Assembly: GCA_964519385.1 (NCBI GenBank)
Contig: CAZFLR010000001.1
Location: 124,001-188,000 of the forward strand
Length of the DNA: 64,000 nt
DNA from: SVFI01 sp964519385
GTDB taxonomy: Bacteria; Bacillota; Clostridia; Lachnospirales; Lachnospiraceae
Direction of reading: 5' to 3'
Shown here: positions 33,566-42,301 of the stretch, piece after piece
Layout: the number at the start of each line of letters is the position of its first letter
How positions within the stretch are numbered: position 1 is the stretch's first letter
The notes under the pieces: generated by a model
The model's input: the letters and a program-made list of their open reading frames with translations, nothing else
What the model was told of the DNA's origin: nothing
Databases searched by the model: none
Translations under genes and position numbers: made by a program

Positions 33566-34417
33566 CTATTTTTTCATCTCTGCTGCCATGTACTCTGCAA
33601 TCGCATCATGCCAGTCCTTGAACATAAAGTCTGTTGTCAGCTTAAACATATAATTCTCCAGAATGGAATATGCCGGTCTGGCAGCCGGTGTCGGATATTC
33701 TGCGGTCGTAATCACTTCCACCTCCGTCTTAAGTCCGGCCAGACGGTAAAATTCTTTGGTAAAATCTGCCCAGCTGCAGCTTCCCTCACAGGTCGCATGG
33801 AAGGTTCCGTAATTTTCCGTCGGAAGCAGACAGCAGATTGCCTTGGAAAGTTCAGAAGCACTTGTCGGTGAGCCGAACTGGTCTCCTACCACTCTCACCT
33901 TATCATTTCCCGCTGCTGCACCAAGCATCGTGCGCACGAAGTTTTTTCCGTCCCCGTAAAGCCATGCGGTTCTGAGGATAAAATAATCCTTTGCAAACTC
34001 TTTCACAAAATTCTCTCCCGCCAACTTGCTGGCTCCGTATACACTCTTTGGTCCTACCGGGTCAAACTCAGTCAATGCTCTGTTTTCATCCCCCGGGAAT
34101 ACATAATCCGTTGATACCTGAACAAGCTTTGCCCCTGTCTCAGTCGCCGCTATACTTAAATTTCTCGGGCCGATGGCATTGATTTTATATGCCAGTTCCT
34201 GCTGGGATTCGCAGGCATTCACATTTGTGTGCGCTGCACAGTTTATAATCGCATAAGGCTTTACTTCGCGCGCCAGCTTCATTACACTGTCAATGTCAGT
34301 AATGTCAAGCTCTGCCACATCCGTATTGATGCATTCATATTCACTGTTTCCGGCAAGCCGGTCATTCATTGCCTTTCCAAGTTGTCCGTTACATCCTGTG
34401 ATAATCAGTTTTTTCAT
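33566..34417 (-). CDS. rmlD: dTDP-4-dehydrorhamnose reductase
   Basis: The 283-residue enzyme performs the last step of dTDP-L-rhamnose synthesis, reducing dTDP-4-keto-L-rhamnose with NAD(P)H. Seen are the Rossmann motif IITGCNGQLGKAM, the VSTDYVFPGD stretch with the catalytic Thr/Asp region, YGASKLAGE (YxxxK), and the C-terminal RPAYSILEN, all typical of RmlD. I start at the ATG at 34417 (GTGAGGA upstream); the longer frame lacks a ribosome site. RmlA, RmlB and RmlC are not in the window, so the rest of the pathway lies elsewhere. It follows the DUF2304 gene by one base. A cell-wall rhamnan or rhamnose-containing glycan is the probable product of this operon. Confidence 0.93.
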   Translation of the reverse strand: MKKLIITGCNGQLGKAMNDRLAGNSEYECINTDVAELDITDIDSVMKLAREVKPYAIINCAAHTNVNACESQQELAYKINAIGPRNLSIAATETGAKLVQVSTDYVFPGDENRALTEFDPVGPKSVYGASKLAGENFVKEFAKDYFILRTAWLYGDGKNFVRTMLGAAAGNDKVRVVGDQFGSPTSASELSKAICCLLPTENYGTFHATCEGSCSWADFTKEFYRLAGLKTEVEVITTAEYPTPAARPAYSILENYMFKLTTDFMFKDWHDAIAEYMAAEMKK

Positions 34418-34418
34418 G

Positions 34419-34793
34419 CTAAAATTCCTCACTTTCTGTTTGCGCCTGCTGATTCTTCTCGTCACGCAGGGCAGCATCAATCGCTATCTCCTGCACAAGA
34501 CTGTCGAGTTTATTTTCAAGCTGTGATATCTTAATGGAAGAAGAAAATACCTTCAAAAGCAGGATAAAAATCATAACCAGGAATATGAGATTGACCGGTG
34601 CCTGAAATCCCATCAGTCTCGTCAAAAAATACACCACCTGCGGAAACGTGCCCATGATGACGAACACAATTGACAAAAACACCCAGAAAAGGGAGTCCGC
34701 AATCTGAATCTGGGCCTTCCGTATTTTTCGCAGCACGTAAAATAATGTGACAATCGACGCAAGTAATATTAGTAATCTCAAATAATAAGACAT
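34419..34793 (-). CDS. DUF2304 small membrane protein
   Basis: The 124-residue protein has three hydrophobic segments (about 5-22, 34-55 and 66-86) followed by a short charged coiled-coil tail with SQLENKLDSLVQEIA. This is the layout of DUF2304, a family almost always encoded next to a DPM1-like GT2 gene, as here (34795-35487, 1 base away). It probably anchors or assists the partner transferase at the membrane, but the biochemical role is not established. It is conserved in rhamnose-rich cell-wall polysaccharide loci of Gram-positive bacteria. Confidence 0.87.
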   Translation of the reverse strand: MSYYLRLLILLASIVTLFYVLRKIRKAQIQIADSLFWVFLSIVFVIMGTFPQVVYFLTRLMGFQAPVNLIFLVMIFILLLKVFSSSIKISQLENKLDSLVQEIAIDAALRDEKNQQAQTESEEF

Positions 34794-34794
34794 T

Positions 34795-35487
34795 TTATAA
34801 CTCTCTCCTTCTAAACCACTGTAAAAACAAAATAGATGAGCAGACTGTCGTCATATAACGGATTGTTTTAGTTAGCGTAAGGTAACTTTCTCCCGCCGTT
34901 CTCTCATTCATGACCACCTGTATCTCCGAAACTCTTGCTCCGCAGTTAATCAGATAGGCAATCGTATCCGGCTCCGGTCCGTAATTCATACTGTGGGCGA
35001 GTTTTGCAATCATACGCTTGCTGAACAGACGCATTCCCGAAGTCGGGTCCTTAATCTTTTTACCGGTTGTGAGAATGATACAAAGCTCTATCAGCCTGCT
35101 TCCAAGCATTCGTGCACTGATTGGCTTCTTCTCCGTCACAAAGCGCGAGCCGATAACCACATCCTGATTTTCGCTCTCCATCTTATGAATCATGTCTGCG
35201 ATGTAGTCCGGGTTGTGCTGTCCGTCTCCGTCATACTGGATTGCACAGTCATAGCCCTTCATATACGCATATTTCATCCCGGTCTGAAACGCTCCGGCCA
35301 GTCCCGTATTCACTTTTAAATCTACCAGATTATATCCGTTTCTTCTGCAGATTGCAGCCGTATCATCCTTTGATCCGTCGTTGATAACTACATAATCATA
35401 TTGAGGATATTCCTTTGTCAGCCTGTCCACAACGCGCTCTATATTTTCTGCTTCGTTGTAAGCCGGAATAATAATCAAACATTTCAT
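34795..35487 (-). CDS. Polyprenyl-phosphate sugar transferase, GT2 (DPM1-like)
   Basis: The 230-residue protein is a compact GT2 enzyme of the dolichol/polyprenyl-phosphate mannosyl-glucosyl transferase type. It has IIPAYNEAENI, VVINDGSKDDT, QYDGDGQHNPDYI (the metal-binding DGD) and SARMLGSRLIE, with no C-terminal membrane helices; the DUF2304 protein next to it probably provides the membrane link. The likely reaction is loading of a nucleotide sugar onto undecaprenyl phosphate for the outer-face GT-C enzymes at 31251-33548. ATG at 35487. The sugar is not predictable. Confidence 0.9.
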   Translation of the reverse strand: MKCLIIIPAYNEAENIERVVDRLTKEYPQYDYVVINDGSKDDTAAICRRNGYNLVDLKVNTGLAGAFQTGMKYAYMKGYDCAIQYDGDGQHNPDYIADMIHKMESENQDVVIGSRFVTEKKPISARMLGSRLIELCIILTTGKKIKDPTSGMRLFSKRMIAKLAHSMNYGPEPDTIAYLINCGARVSEIQVVMNERTAGESYLTLTKTIRYMTTVCSSILFLQWFRRREL

Positions 35488-35497
35488 CTTGGCAACC

Positions 35498-36241
35498 TCA
35501 TTTTTTCAAAAACTGTAAAAGAACTCTCATAATACGGCAAAAATCCACGGTCCACGCAAATGCCACACGATTTTCCTTAAGTGCCCTGTGGCCTTCCCTG
35601 AGCGAGCGGAGATAACTGCCTGCCGAACCGGTGCTTGCCGATTCTTCGCCGTGGAACATATGCACAAGAACCTCATCTATATACGAGAGCTGAACCCGGT
35701 TCTCTTTTAAGATACGAATCATAAACTCGTAATCTGCGGCTATTTTGTAATCCGTCTTATATAAGCCGTATTTCTCATATACTTCTTTTTTTAAATAAAG
35801 GGTCGGGTGACCGGGCATCCAGCCGGTGCGGATATTACCCTGTCCCATACGCCAGTGCCGGATTACTTTTCCGCCTGCTACATAATTGATATTCCCATGA
35901 ACACCGTCCGTATGTTCCCTTTCCATAAGCGAAACCATCCGGGAAATCACGGTCTCATCCGCAAACTCATCACACATGAGCCCCACGATATCCCCTGTTG
36001 CCATGCGGATTCCTTTGTTGAGTGCGTCGTAAAGTCCTTTGTCCGGCTCACTGATATATGTCACCTTGTCCGGACGGCTTTCCTTCAGCTCCTGCAGAAA
36101 TTCCACGGTACCGTCGGTCGAGCCCCCGTCCACTATAATATATTCTAAATTTTCATAATCCTGCTTTAAGACCTGCGCCGCGCACTTTTCCAAATGCGAG
36201 CGGTCATTATAGGTCATTGTAATCACTGAGACCTTCTGCAT
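35498..36241 (-). CDS. Glycosyltransferase family 2 (WcaA-like)
   Basis: The 247-residue protein begins VSVITMTYNDRSHLEKC and has YIIVDGGSTDGTVEFL, EPDKGLYDALNKGI, the typical start of this GT2 group, and TDYKIAADYEFMIRIL, the acceptor-side motif. It is soluble and probably adds one sugar on the cytosolic side. It lies 10 bases before the polyprenyl-phosphate transferase gene. Length is normal for WcaA-type enzymes. Sugar specificity unknown. Confidence 0.9.
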   Translation of the reverse strand: MQKVSVITMTYNDRSHLEKCAAQVLKQDYENLEYIIVDGGSTDGTVEFLQELKESRPDKVTYISEPDKGLYDALNKGIRMATGDIVGLMCDEFADETVISRMVSLMEREHTDGVHGNINYVAGGKVIRHWRMGQGNIRTGWMPGHPTLYLKKEVYEKYGLYKTDYKIAADYEFMIRILKENRVQLSYIDEVLVHMFHGEESASTGSAGSYLRSLREGHRALKENRVAFAWTVDFCRIMRVLLQFLKK

Positions 36242-36286
36242 TCTGTTATCTCCATCCGAATTTTGACCATAATCATATATAGTATA

Positions 36287-37555
36287 CTATAAATCAGCGG
36301 TAATTGCAAAAACTGCTTGCCTTTTCGCCACGTCCTGATAGAGGGAAATATAGTCTTTGTATCTGGCTCCACGTTCAAAAGCCAATGCCCTTGCCCTGCA
36401 CGCCTGCGCCGAAAACGGTTTCGTCTCACAGACCATTCGGATTTTTTCCTCCAGGGCCTGCAAATCTCCCTTTTCCACCACAATTCCGCAGTTCTCGTTT
36501 AAGGCTTCCCCGCTCCCTCCGGTCGCAAAGGTAACAACCGGTGTTCCGCATGCGAGTGCTTCCAGATTCGTCGTAGGGAAATTGTCCTCCAGCGTTGCAT
36601 TGACATATACATCCGCATCACGGTAAAGCTGTGCCAGCTCTCCGACATTTTCTGTACGGCAGACAGGTATCAGCCTGTTTCCCTTATATTTACGTTTCAG
36701 CCTTTCAGCCTGTCTTTTATCAACTCCAACAAGCTTTATCCTATAATTTTCAGGCAGTATCTCCGCCAGCTTTTCAAAATAAACAAGACCTTTGCGCTCC
36801 TCCCAGCGATTTGCCACCCCGAGAATCGTATACGTTCTTCCTTCCCTTGCCTGCCCGGTCTCCTCAGAGGATGAGCTTGTCTTTTCTCCCGGCGAAAACA
36901 CCTCGAGATTGATTCCGTTCGGGATGACCTGTATGGGATATTCTTTGAGAAATGATTGTTTGACAAGCCCGGCGAGCCAGTGACTCGGTGTCACAATCGT
37001 AAGATTCTTTACGCCCGTATAGGCTTCCCTCTTTGCCTGATAATTCCGGCGGGTATTATCCCTGAAAAGTGCATAAGGATATACCTTTGCATGGACTTTA
37101 CAGTGTTCGCAGCCTCCGAGTCTCCATTTCTCACAGCCGATATAATCAAAGTACGCACAGTGCCCGGTAAAAGGCCAGCAGTCATGCAGCGTCCAGACCA
37201 CCGGTATTTCCGCCTTTTTCAGATAAGCAAACAAAAGCTCCGTCTGGAGATAAAAGCCGTGAATATTATGCAGATGGATGACATTCGGCTTCACGCTGTC
37301 GAGCCATTCAATCAATTCCTCTGTGACCTTCGCTGAGCCAAAGCCTGATTTCCCCTGAAAAAAATTCTTCATCACGTGGCAGCCAAAATCCAGTGGCGTG
37401 CCAATCTTAAACACCTGAAGACGCGAATCCGGTTTCCCGCGTCCGACGGCAATATAAGGCTCATGGCCTGTTTTTTTCAATGTATCATATAAATCCACGC
37501 AGATCCTGCCGACACTTCCGACACCTGCAACCGTATTTACCTGTACGATTTTCAT
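36287..37555 (-). CDS. Glycosyltransferase family 4
   Basis: The 422-residue enzyme is a GT-B family 4 transferase. Its N-terminal half carries the cysteine cluster of one well-marked subgroup: LHDCWPFTGHCAYFDYIGC followed by KWRLGGCEHC (about residues 122-152), perhaps a metal site. The donor domain has ILGVANRWEERKGL and the E-x7-E region EDNFPTTNLEALACG. It is the first gene of the long leftward operon ending at 27960, with GGGAG before the ATG. It probably adds an early sugar of the glycan. Specificity unknown. Confidence 0.9.
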   Translation of the reverse strand: MKIVQVNTVAGVGSVGRICVDLYDTLKKTGHEPYIAVGRGKPDSRLQVFKIGTPLDFGCHVMKNFFQGKSGFGSAKVTEELIEWLDSVKPNVIHLHNIHGFYLQTELLFAYLKKAEIPVVWTLHDCWPFTGHCAYFDYIGCEKWRLGGCEHCKVHAKVYPYALFRDNTRRNYQAKREAYTGVKNLTIVTPSHWLAGLVKQSFLKEYPIQVIPNGINLEVFSPGEKTSSSSEETGQAREGRTYTILGVANRWEERKGLVYFEKLAEILPENYRIKLVGVDKRQAERLKRKYKGNRLIPVCRTENVGELAQLYRDADVYVNATLEDNFPTTNLEALACGTPVVTFATGGSGEALNENCGIVVEKGDLQALEEKIRMVCETKPFSAQACRARALAFERGARYKDYISLYQDVAKRQAVFAITADL

Positions 37556-37644
37556 AAAAAACTCCCATTTTTCCCGCTCTTTTGATATACTGTTGAAAAG
37601 AGCTTATTTTCCGCTCTCAATCTAAACAGAAAGCAGGACATACT

Positions 37645-38427
37645 ATGTTAATAATACAACCGATAGGTGGTTTGTGCAATAGAATGCGCGCCATTAATTC
37701 CGCTTTGGTACTTGCGAAAAAGCAGAACAAACAACTGAAGGTCATCTGGAATGTAAACGCCGAGCTCGGCTGTCCGTTTGAAGAACTTTTTGAAAAAACG
37801 GATGCCTTCACCGTCATAAACATCCGTTCCAAATGGAATCCCATCAAGCTTTTTTACCAGTTTACGCGCAAACGTATAGGAAACGAAGACATCCGCTCCA
37901 ACCGGAACGAAAAAGGACTGACGGACGAATTTGCCGCCACGCTCGACTGTCCTCTCTATATCGCGACAGAGGAACACTTTTTTGAGTGTCACGATTATTC
38001 CGCCTTCGTACCGACACGGGAAATTTTTACGCGCATTGAAAGCCTTATCTCTTCTTATGGTTCCCACAACGTCGGCGTGCATATTCGCCGGACAGATAAC
38101 AAGCCGGCAATCGGAAAAAGCTCAACACAGGCTTTTATCGATTCCATGGAAAAAGAAATCGCTCTCTTTCCCGACACAAGATTTTATCTGGCAACAGATG
38201 ACCTGTCCGAGGAGGCGGCTCTCCGGCAGAGGTTTCCGGAACGCATCATTTCAAACGAGTCGCGCGACCTCTCACGTGACAGCGTGACAGGTATCAAAGA
38301 CGCACTCCTTGACCTGATGTGTCTTGCGCGCACGGATAAAATTATCGGAAGTTATTTTTCCTCTTTCACTGACATTGCAGCCGATTGGAACGGTATTCCT
38401 AAATGTGTTGCAGGAGAAGACTCTTAA
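37645..38427 (+). CDS. Fucosyltransferase-superfamily-like glycosyltransferase
   Basis: The 260-residue protein has the N-terminal IIQPIGGLCNRMRAINSAL and the VGVHIRRTDNK motif (near residues 146-156); the HxRRxD pattern is the GDP-binding mark of GT11/GT23-type fucosyltransferases and NodZ. No membrane segment. It stands alone on the plus strand between two leftward operons, with its own weak -10 (TATACT at 37586-37591) and a two-way terminator after it. If the donor is GDP-fucose, it could be linked to ManC at 17237, but the GMD/fucose synthase genes are not in the window. The motif is clear, the donor is inferred. Confidence 0.65.
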   Translation: MLIIQPIGGLCNRMRAINSALVLAKKQNKQLKVIWNVNAELGCPFEELFEKTDAFTVINIRSKWNPIKLFYQFTRKRIGNEDIRSNRNEKGLTDEFAATLDCPLYIATEEHFFECHDYSAFVPTREIFTRIESLISSYGSHNVGVHIRRTDNKPAIGKSSTQAFIDSMEKEIALFPDTRFYLATDDLSEEAALRQRFPERIISNESRDLSRDSVTGIKDALLDLMCLARTDKIIGSYFSSFTDIAADWNGIPKCVAGEDS

Positions 38428-38452
38428 TAAGCAGTCCTTCCGCTTTTCCAAA

Positions 38453-38500
38453 AAAATATCTCCTTCACAAATTTACATCCATTTGTGAAGGAGATTTTTT
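38453..38500. terminator. Bidirectional terminator
   Basis: A perfect 13-base stem (38460-38472 with 38481-38493, core CTCCTTCACAAAT) with an 8-base loop is flanked by an A-run on the left and a T-run on the right. It ends the fucosyltransferase-like gene on the plus strand and the DUF3048 lipoprotein gene on the minus strand. Confidence 0.92.
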
Positions 38501-38512
38501 ATACACAGCTTC

Positions 38513-39673
38513 TTACTGTACCTGTGATGTATACTCTACACCGTCAATGATTACGCTGCGGTCATTCTGTACCACTGCGATATATGTTTTTCCCGGATTG
38601 AATTCCACCTGTGTCAGATCGTCATAGTAATATCTAGTCGGGCTGTCATCATTATTTTTGCCCCATTTGATATGAACTGCTTTTCCGTTTGTGATAAAAT
38701 AACCATCCTGTGTATCGTCATGGCAACGGAAGGAAAGATATCCCTTCGCATCACGCACCTCATAGTGTGCAAACTGGATGATAACGTTTTCAAATGTAAG
38801 CTGCTCCCCTGTCGTTCCGTCACACTGTGGCTCTTCGTAAAGATTTTTCTTATAAAGTCCGGCTTCTTCATCATATACCAAAGAAGATTTCGTGTATGGG
38901 AATGCCTTTGCAAGGCTTACTTCTTTTGCAGCAAAGCTTCCTGACGCGCTGTCAAGAGTGTTCTCTTTCTGTGTTGCATAAACAAAATGCTCGGCACGGA
39001 AACGGTCAAAGTTATGTGTTAAGCTGTAGTCTAATTTTGCACACTCTGAAATCAGTTTTTCACCACTTGTATAGGCATTGTGAGGTACTGCCTTATCCGT
39101 TGTACGATAGAATGCGTTGCAGCCCGGAGCGGATGAGGTTGAGTTTACCGCACACCCCGTAATGTTGTATACATCATCACGGTTGGTAACCTCTGCAAGG
39201 TAATACGGTCCTCCGAAGTGAACGAGAATCGGATCCCACTCATATGCCCAGTAAACATAATAATCACGACAGCTACGAACATTTCCGAGAGTTTCAATGT
39301 CATGCCAGTCTTCAATAATTGCCATCTGACGGGACATATCTCCCTCTTCCATACACTCATACAATACACCTGCCTGTCCGATACCGTACTGAGGCTGTGC
39401 TGCCTTATCCGTCGGAAGCATGATTGCCAGCGGACGCTGCTGCCATACTTCTTCATCTATAATCTCTCCTGTGAGAGAGCTTCTCTGTTTTCCTGCCGGA
39501 AGTTCTTCCACAAATGCATCTTCATCTGTAACAATCTCTTCCGCCACAGGTTCATTCACTACTTCCTCCTGAACCGGTGTTTCGTCTGTCTGAATCTCCT
39601 CAGATTTTCCGCATCCGGAGAGGATACATCCCACCGACAATGCAGTCAATAAAAATAATTTCATTTTTCTCAT
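38513..39673 (-). CDS. DUF3048 (YerB-like) lipoprotein
   Basis: The 386-residue protein has a lipoprotein signal: MRKMKLFLLTALSVGC then ILSGC, with the lipidated Cys at about residue 21, followed by an acidic linker (about 25-60). The rest matches the YerB/DUF3048 family, with RPLAIMLPTDKAAQPQYGIG, VLYECMEEGDMSRQMAI and the C-terminal YYYDDLTQVEFNPGKTY region. It would sit on the outer membrane face. The function of the family is not known. It has its own promoter and terminator, between two glycan operons, so it is a single-gene unit. An AAGGTG site precedes the ATG at 39673. Confidence 0.92.
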   Translation of the reverse strand: MRKMKLFLLTALSVGCILSGCGKSEEIQTDETPVQEEVVNEPVAEEIVTDEDAFVEELPAGKQRSSLTGEIIDEEVWQQRPLAIMLPTDKAAQPQYGIGQAGVLYECMEEGDMSRQMAIIEDWHDIETLGNVRSCRDYYVYWAYEWDPILVHFGGPYYLAEVTNRDDVYNITGCAVNSTSSAPGCNAFYRTTDKAVPHNAYTSGEKLISECAKLDYSLTHNFDRFRAEHFVYATQKENTLDSASGSFAAKEVSLAKAFPYTKSSLVYDEEAGLYKKNLYEEPQCDGTTGEQLTFENVIIQFAHYEVRDAKGYLSFRCHDDTQDGYFITNGKAVHIKWGKNNDDSPTRYYYDDLTQVEFNPGKTYIAVVQNDRSVIIDGVEYTSQVQ

Positions 39674-39731
39674 AAGTTTTCACCTTCGTCTTTAAATTAT
39701 AATTTTGTATTTTTAAGTACACGCTTTTTTG

Positions 39732-39761
39732 ATTTTACCATACTCCCTATGGGTTTGTCGA
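39732..39761 (-). promoter_or_regulatory. Promoter of the DUF3048 lipoprotein gene
   Basis: On the minus strand -35 TCGACA (39756-39761), an 18-base spacer and -10 TAAAAT (39732-39737) precede the gene by about 50 bases. Confidence 0.6.
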
Positions 39762-39769
39762 TACAAAGA

Positions 39770-41251
39770 TTAATATTCGACCGAAAATGCCAGATAATCC
39801 CTGCTTTCGGCAATGATTTCGCCGGATTCATAAATCGATGCGTATTCTTCATACACATCCCTGCCTACAAATGCGACTCCTTTTTTTCCTCGATTCGTGC
39901 TGTGAAGCAAAAGCTCCATACAGCCATCCTCCACACAGCGAAAATCTCCGTATGCCTCCGCCACAAAGACATCCTGCTGGCTCCAGTCCGAGGAGACATT
40001 TCCGTCCTCCGACAGGCTGTAATCGACAAATGCCTCACATCTCCTGTATTCCTCCATCGCAGCAACCTCTTTCACCAGCTCCTGAAATTCATTCGGCCCT
40101 GCGCTGTTTATCGTCTCATACACATTCCCCGTAAAGTAAACAAGCACAAACAGCACCGCTCCGGCAAACACGGTTCTCACCGCCGGAAGTATATTCCTGT
40201 TTTTCACTATCCGGGCAGTTACTATTCCTGCGGCCAGAAGCAGCGGAACCAAGACCGGATACATATACCACAAAAGCTTATTCGTCACAGCCGAAAAGCC
40301 GATAAAAGGAATCAGCATCCACAAAATCCATCCAAGATACTTTTCTTTATTCTTCCACGCAAAGCATCTGTTAAAATATACAAATCCTGTCAGACAGATG
40401 ACAAAGGCACACAGATACGGTGTCACCTTTCCGGAGGAAGCTCCCAGAAAATATTCCGCATAATAGCCAAACGGTGCAATATTATTCTGCAAAGTCCCGT
40501 CTGTTCTGCCAAGCACATCCGTCTCCCACATTTTTCTGAAAAACTCTGTGCCGTCTATCATAGCTCTCGGCACCGCCCACAAAAGCAGCGGTAAGATAAT
40601 TGATGCAAGAAACAGAATCCAGTTTTTCAGACTAAGCTTCCTTATCTGCCCTGTCAAAATCAGGTACAGAGCACCGATTACGGCAATGATTCCCGCGTGG
40701 AAGCTCTTCGTCAGAAATGCCAGTGCAAAGAAGAATCCGCACAAATACAGGTTCTGTTTCTTTTGGGGAATCTGCATCATACAAAGCATTGCCAGTGTAA
40801 ACAAAAGCACGAAGAGGCTGTCTGCATCGCCTGCACGAACCATATGTGCCTGAAAGGCCGTTGTATTAATGGCAAGAAATGCGACTGCGCACAGGGACTC
40901 TGCCCTTCCGTAGTGTTTTTTCACATACAGTCCCGCCACAATCGCCAGAACGACATAGCAGAGTGCCGAATAAAATCTGAGTGCAAAGACTCCGTTTCCG
41001 AAAACTGCCATGCCGAGCATAATACACCACATGCTGAGCGGTGGTTTTAAATTGTAGTAATCCGCCTGTCTCAAATATGTATTCTGAAACAGACTTCCTC
41101 CGTTTGCCATCTCATAGGCATTTACCCCGTGTCTTGCTTCGTCCCACGGATCCACATATTTGACATCCAGCTTATAGAATGCAAGAAATGCAATCAGGGC
41201 AATCAAAAGCACGAAGCAGAACGGATATATTTTTTCAAAACTTTTTTTCAT
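39770..41251 (-). CDS. GT39/GT83-type membrane glycosyltransferase (ArnT-like)
   Basis: The 493-residue protein is an ArnT/PMT-like GT-C transferase. The first external loop reads KYVDPWDEARHGVNAYEM, containing the Asp-Glu catalytic pair, and the YNLKPPLSMW motif follows; both are typical of the family. About eleven membrane segments occupy residues 10-380, and a soluble domain of about 110 residues follows. It uses a polyprenyl-phosphate sugar on the outer face. It is the last gene of the leftward run that begins at 47080. Substrate not predictable. Confidence 0.88.
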   Translation of the reverse strand: MKKSFEKIYPFCFVLLIALIAFLAFYKLDVKYVDPWDEARHGVNAYEMANGGSLFQNTYLRQADYYNLKPPLSMWCIMLGMAVFGNGVFALRFYSALCYVVLAIVAGLYVKKHYGRAESLCAVAFLAINTTAFQAHMVRAGDADSLFVLLFTLAMLCMMQIPQKKQNLYLCGFFFALAFLTKSFHAGIIAVIGALYLILTGQIRKLSLKNWILFLASIILPLLLWAVPRAMIDGTEFFRKMWETDVLGRTDGTLQNNIAPFGYYAEYFLGASSGKVTPYLCAFVICLTGFVYFNRCFAWKNKEKYLGWILWMLIPFIGFSAVTNKLLWYMYPVLVPLLLAAGIVTARIVKNRNILPAVRTVFAGAVLFVLVYFTGNVYETINSAGPNEFQELVKEVAAMEEYRRCEAFVDYSLSEDGNVSSDWSQQDVFVAEAYGDFRCVEDGCMELLLHSTNRGKKGVAFVGRDVYEEYASIYESGEIIAESRDYLAFSVEY

Positions 41252-41269
41252 CGCATACCTCCACGCGCA

Positions 41270-42301
41270 TCAGTTGCGAAAATACGCTCTCACAGCAAGC
41301 CAGATGGCGCAATACATGTGATGCTTCATAAAAAACAGAAACATTTTTTCAGCCAAAGTGAGCTTCGGCATGTGATAAATCCTCAATGCCTCTCGCACAT
41401 CCGGCTGCTCCAGCACCTGTTTCATTTCTTTTTTCAGCTCCCTGTACGGAAGTGACTTCTGCTTATAAACAATTCCTTTGGTATGAAGCACCAGAAGCGA
41501 AACGTAATCATTCCATATCTGCGGTTTCAAATCATATATCTTTTTTTCATCCGAGATACGACAGAGATTCCTGCGCATAATCCGTATTTTTTCCGGATAA
41601 TCCCTGTCATGGCGCATCGTCATTGACGTACTGTTCATATAGTAGTAATACGGAAAATAATCCCGGATAATCTCAACACGTCCGGCATCCAGAAACATGC
41701 AGAGGGAGAACTGATAATCCTCTCCTATGCTGACCTCATCCGCACACATATCAAGATTCTTTTTTACAAGTGAACTTTTCACAAGCTTCGTGACACGGTT
41801 CGGCTGCAAACGTCTCCCCAGAAAACTTCCGTCGTTAATCAGTGTCGGATAAATAAGCTGTGACAGGTCATCCTTTTTCAGACTGTCTGTTTCAAGATCC
41901 ATCTGCTCCGTCCATCTCCGCTCCGGGTCATCTTCATACAAATGCGTCAGACCGCAGCAGACAATATCCGCATCCGTCCGGACTGCTCTGTCGTACATTC
42001 TTTCATACATGTCAGGCTCTATATAATCGTCACTGTCCACATAGCCGATGTATTCACCTGCTGCCTCCAGCGAACCCCTCTTCCACGCAGACGTAAGTCC
42101 GCCGTTTTCCTTATGAATCACGCGGACACGTGCGTCCGTCCGGGCATACTCGTCACACAGCTTTGGTGAATCATCACTGCTGCCGTCATCCACCAGCAGT
42201 ATCTCAATATCGGACAAGGTCTGAGAAAGCACGCTCTGCATACACTTACCCAAATATTTCTGCATATTGTAGACAGGAATTACCACACTCACTTTTGGCA
42301 T
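41270..42301 (-). CDS. Glycosyltransferase family 2
   Basis: The 343-residue protein has a standard GT-A domain: VSVVIPVYNMQKYLGKCM, ILLVDDGSSDDSPKLC and YIGYVDSDDYIEPDMYE with the DxDD metal site, followed by a helical C-terminal region of about 130 residues common to capsule-type GT2 enzymes. The ATG overlaps the previous gene by 13 bases. It is one of three consecutive GT2 genes (41270, 42289, 43320), related but distinct, which suggests successive additions to one oligosaccharide. Sugar specificity unknown. Confidence 0.9.
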   Translation of the reverse strand: MPKVSVVIPVYNMQKYLGKCMQSVLSQTLSDIEILLVDDGSSDDSPKLCDEYARTDARVRVIHKENGGLTSAWKRGSLEAAGEYIGYVDSDDYIEPDMYERMYDRAVRTDADIVCCGLTHLYEDDPERRWTEQMDLETDSLKKDDLSQLIYPTLINDGSFLGRRLQPNRVTKLVKSSLVKKNLDMCADEVSIGEDYQFSLCMFLDAGRVEIIRDYFPYYYYMNSTSMTMRHDRDYPEKIRIMRRNLCRISDEKKIYDLKPQIWNDYVSLLVLHTKGIVYKQKSLPYRELKKEMKQVLEQPDVREALRIYHMPKLTLAEKMFLFFMKHHMYCAIWLAVRAYFRN

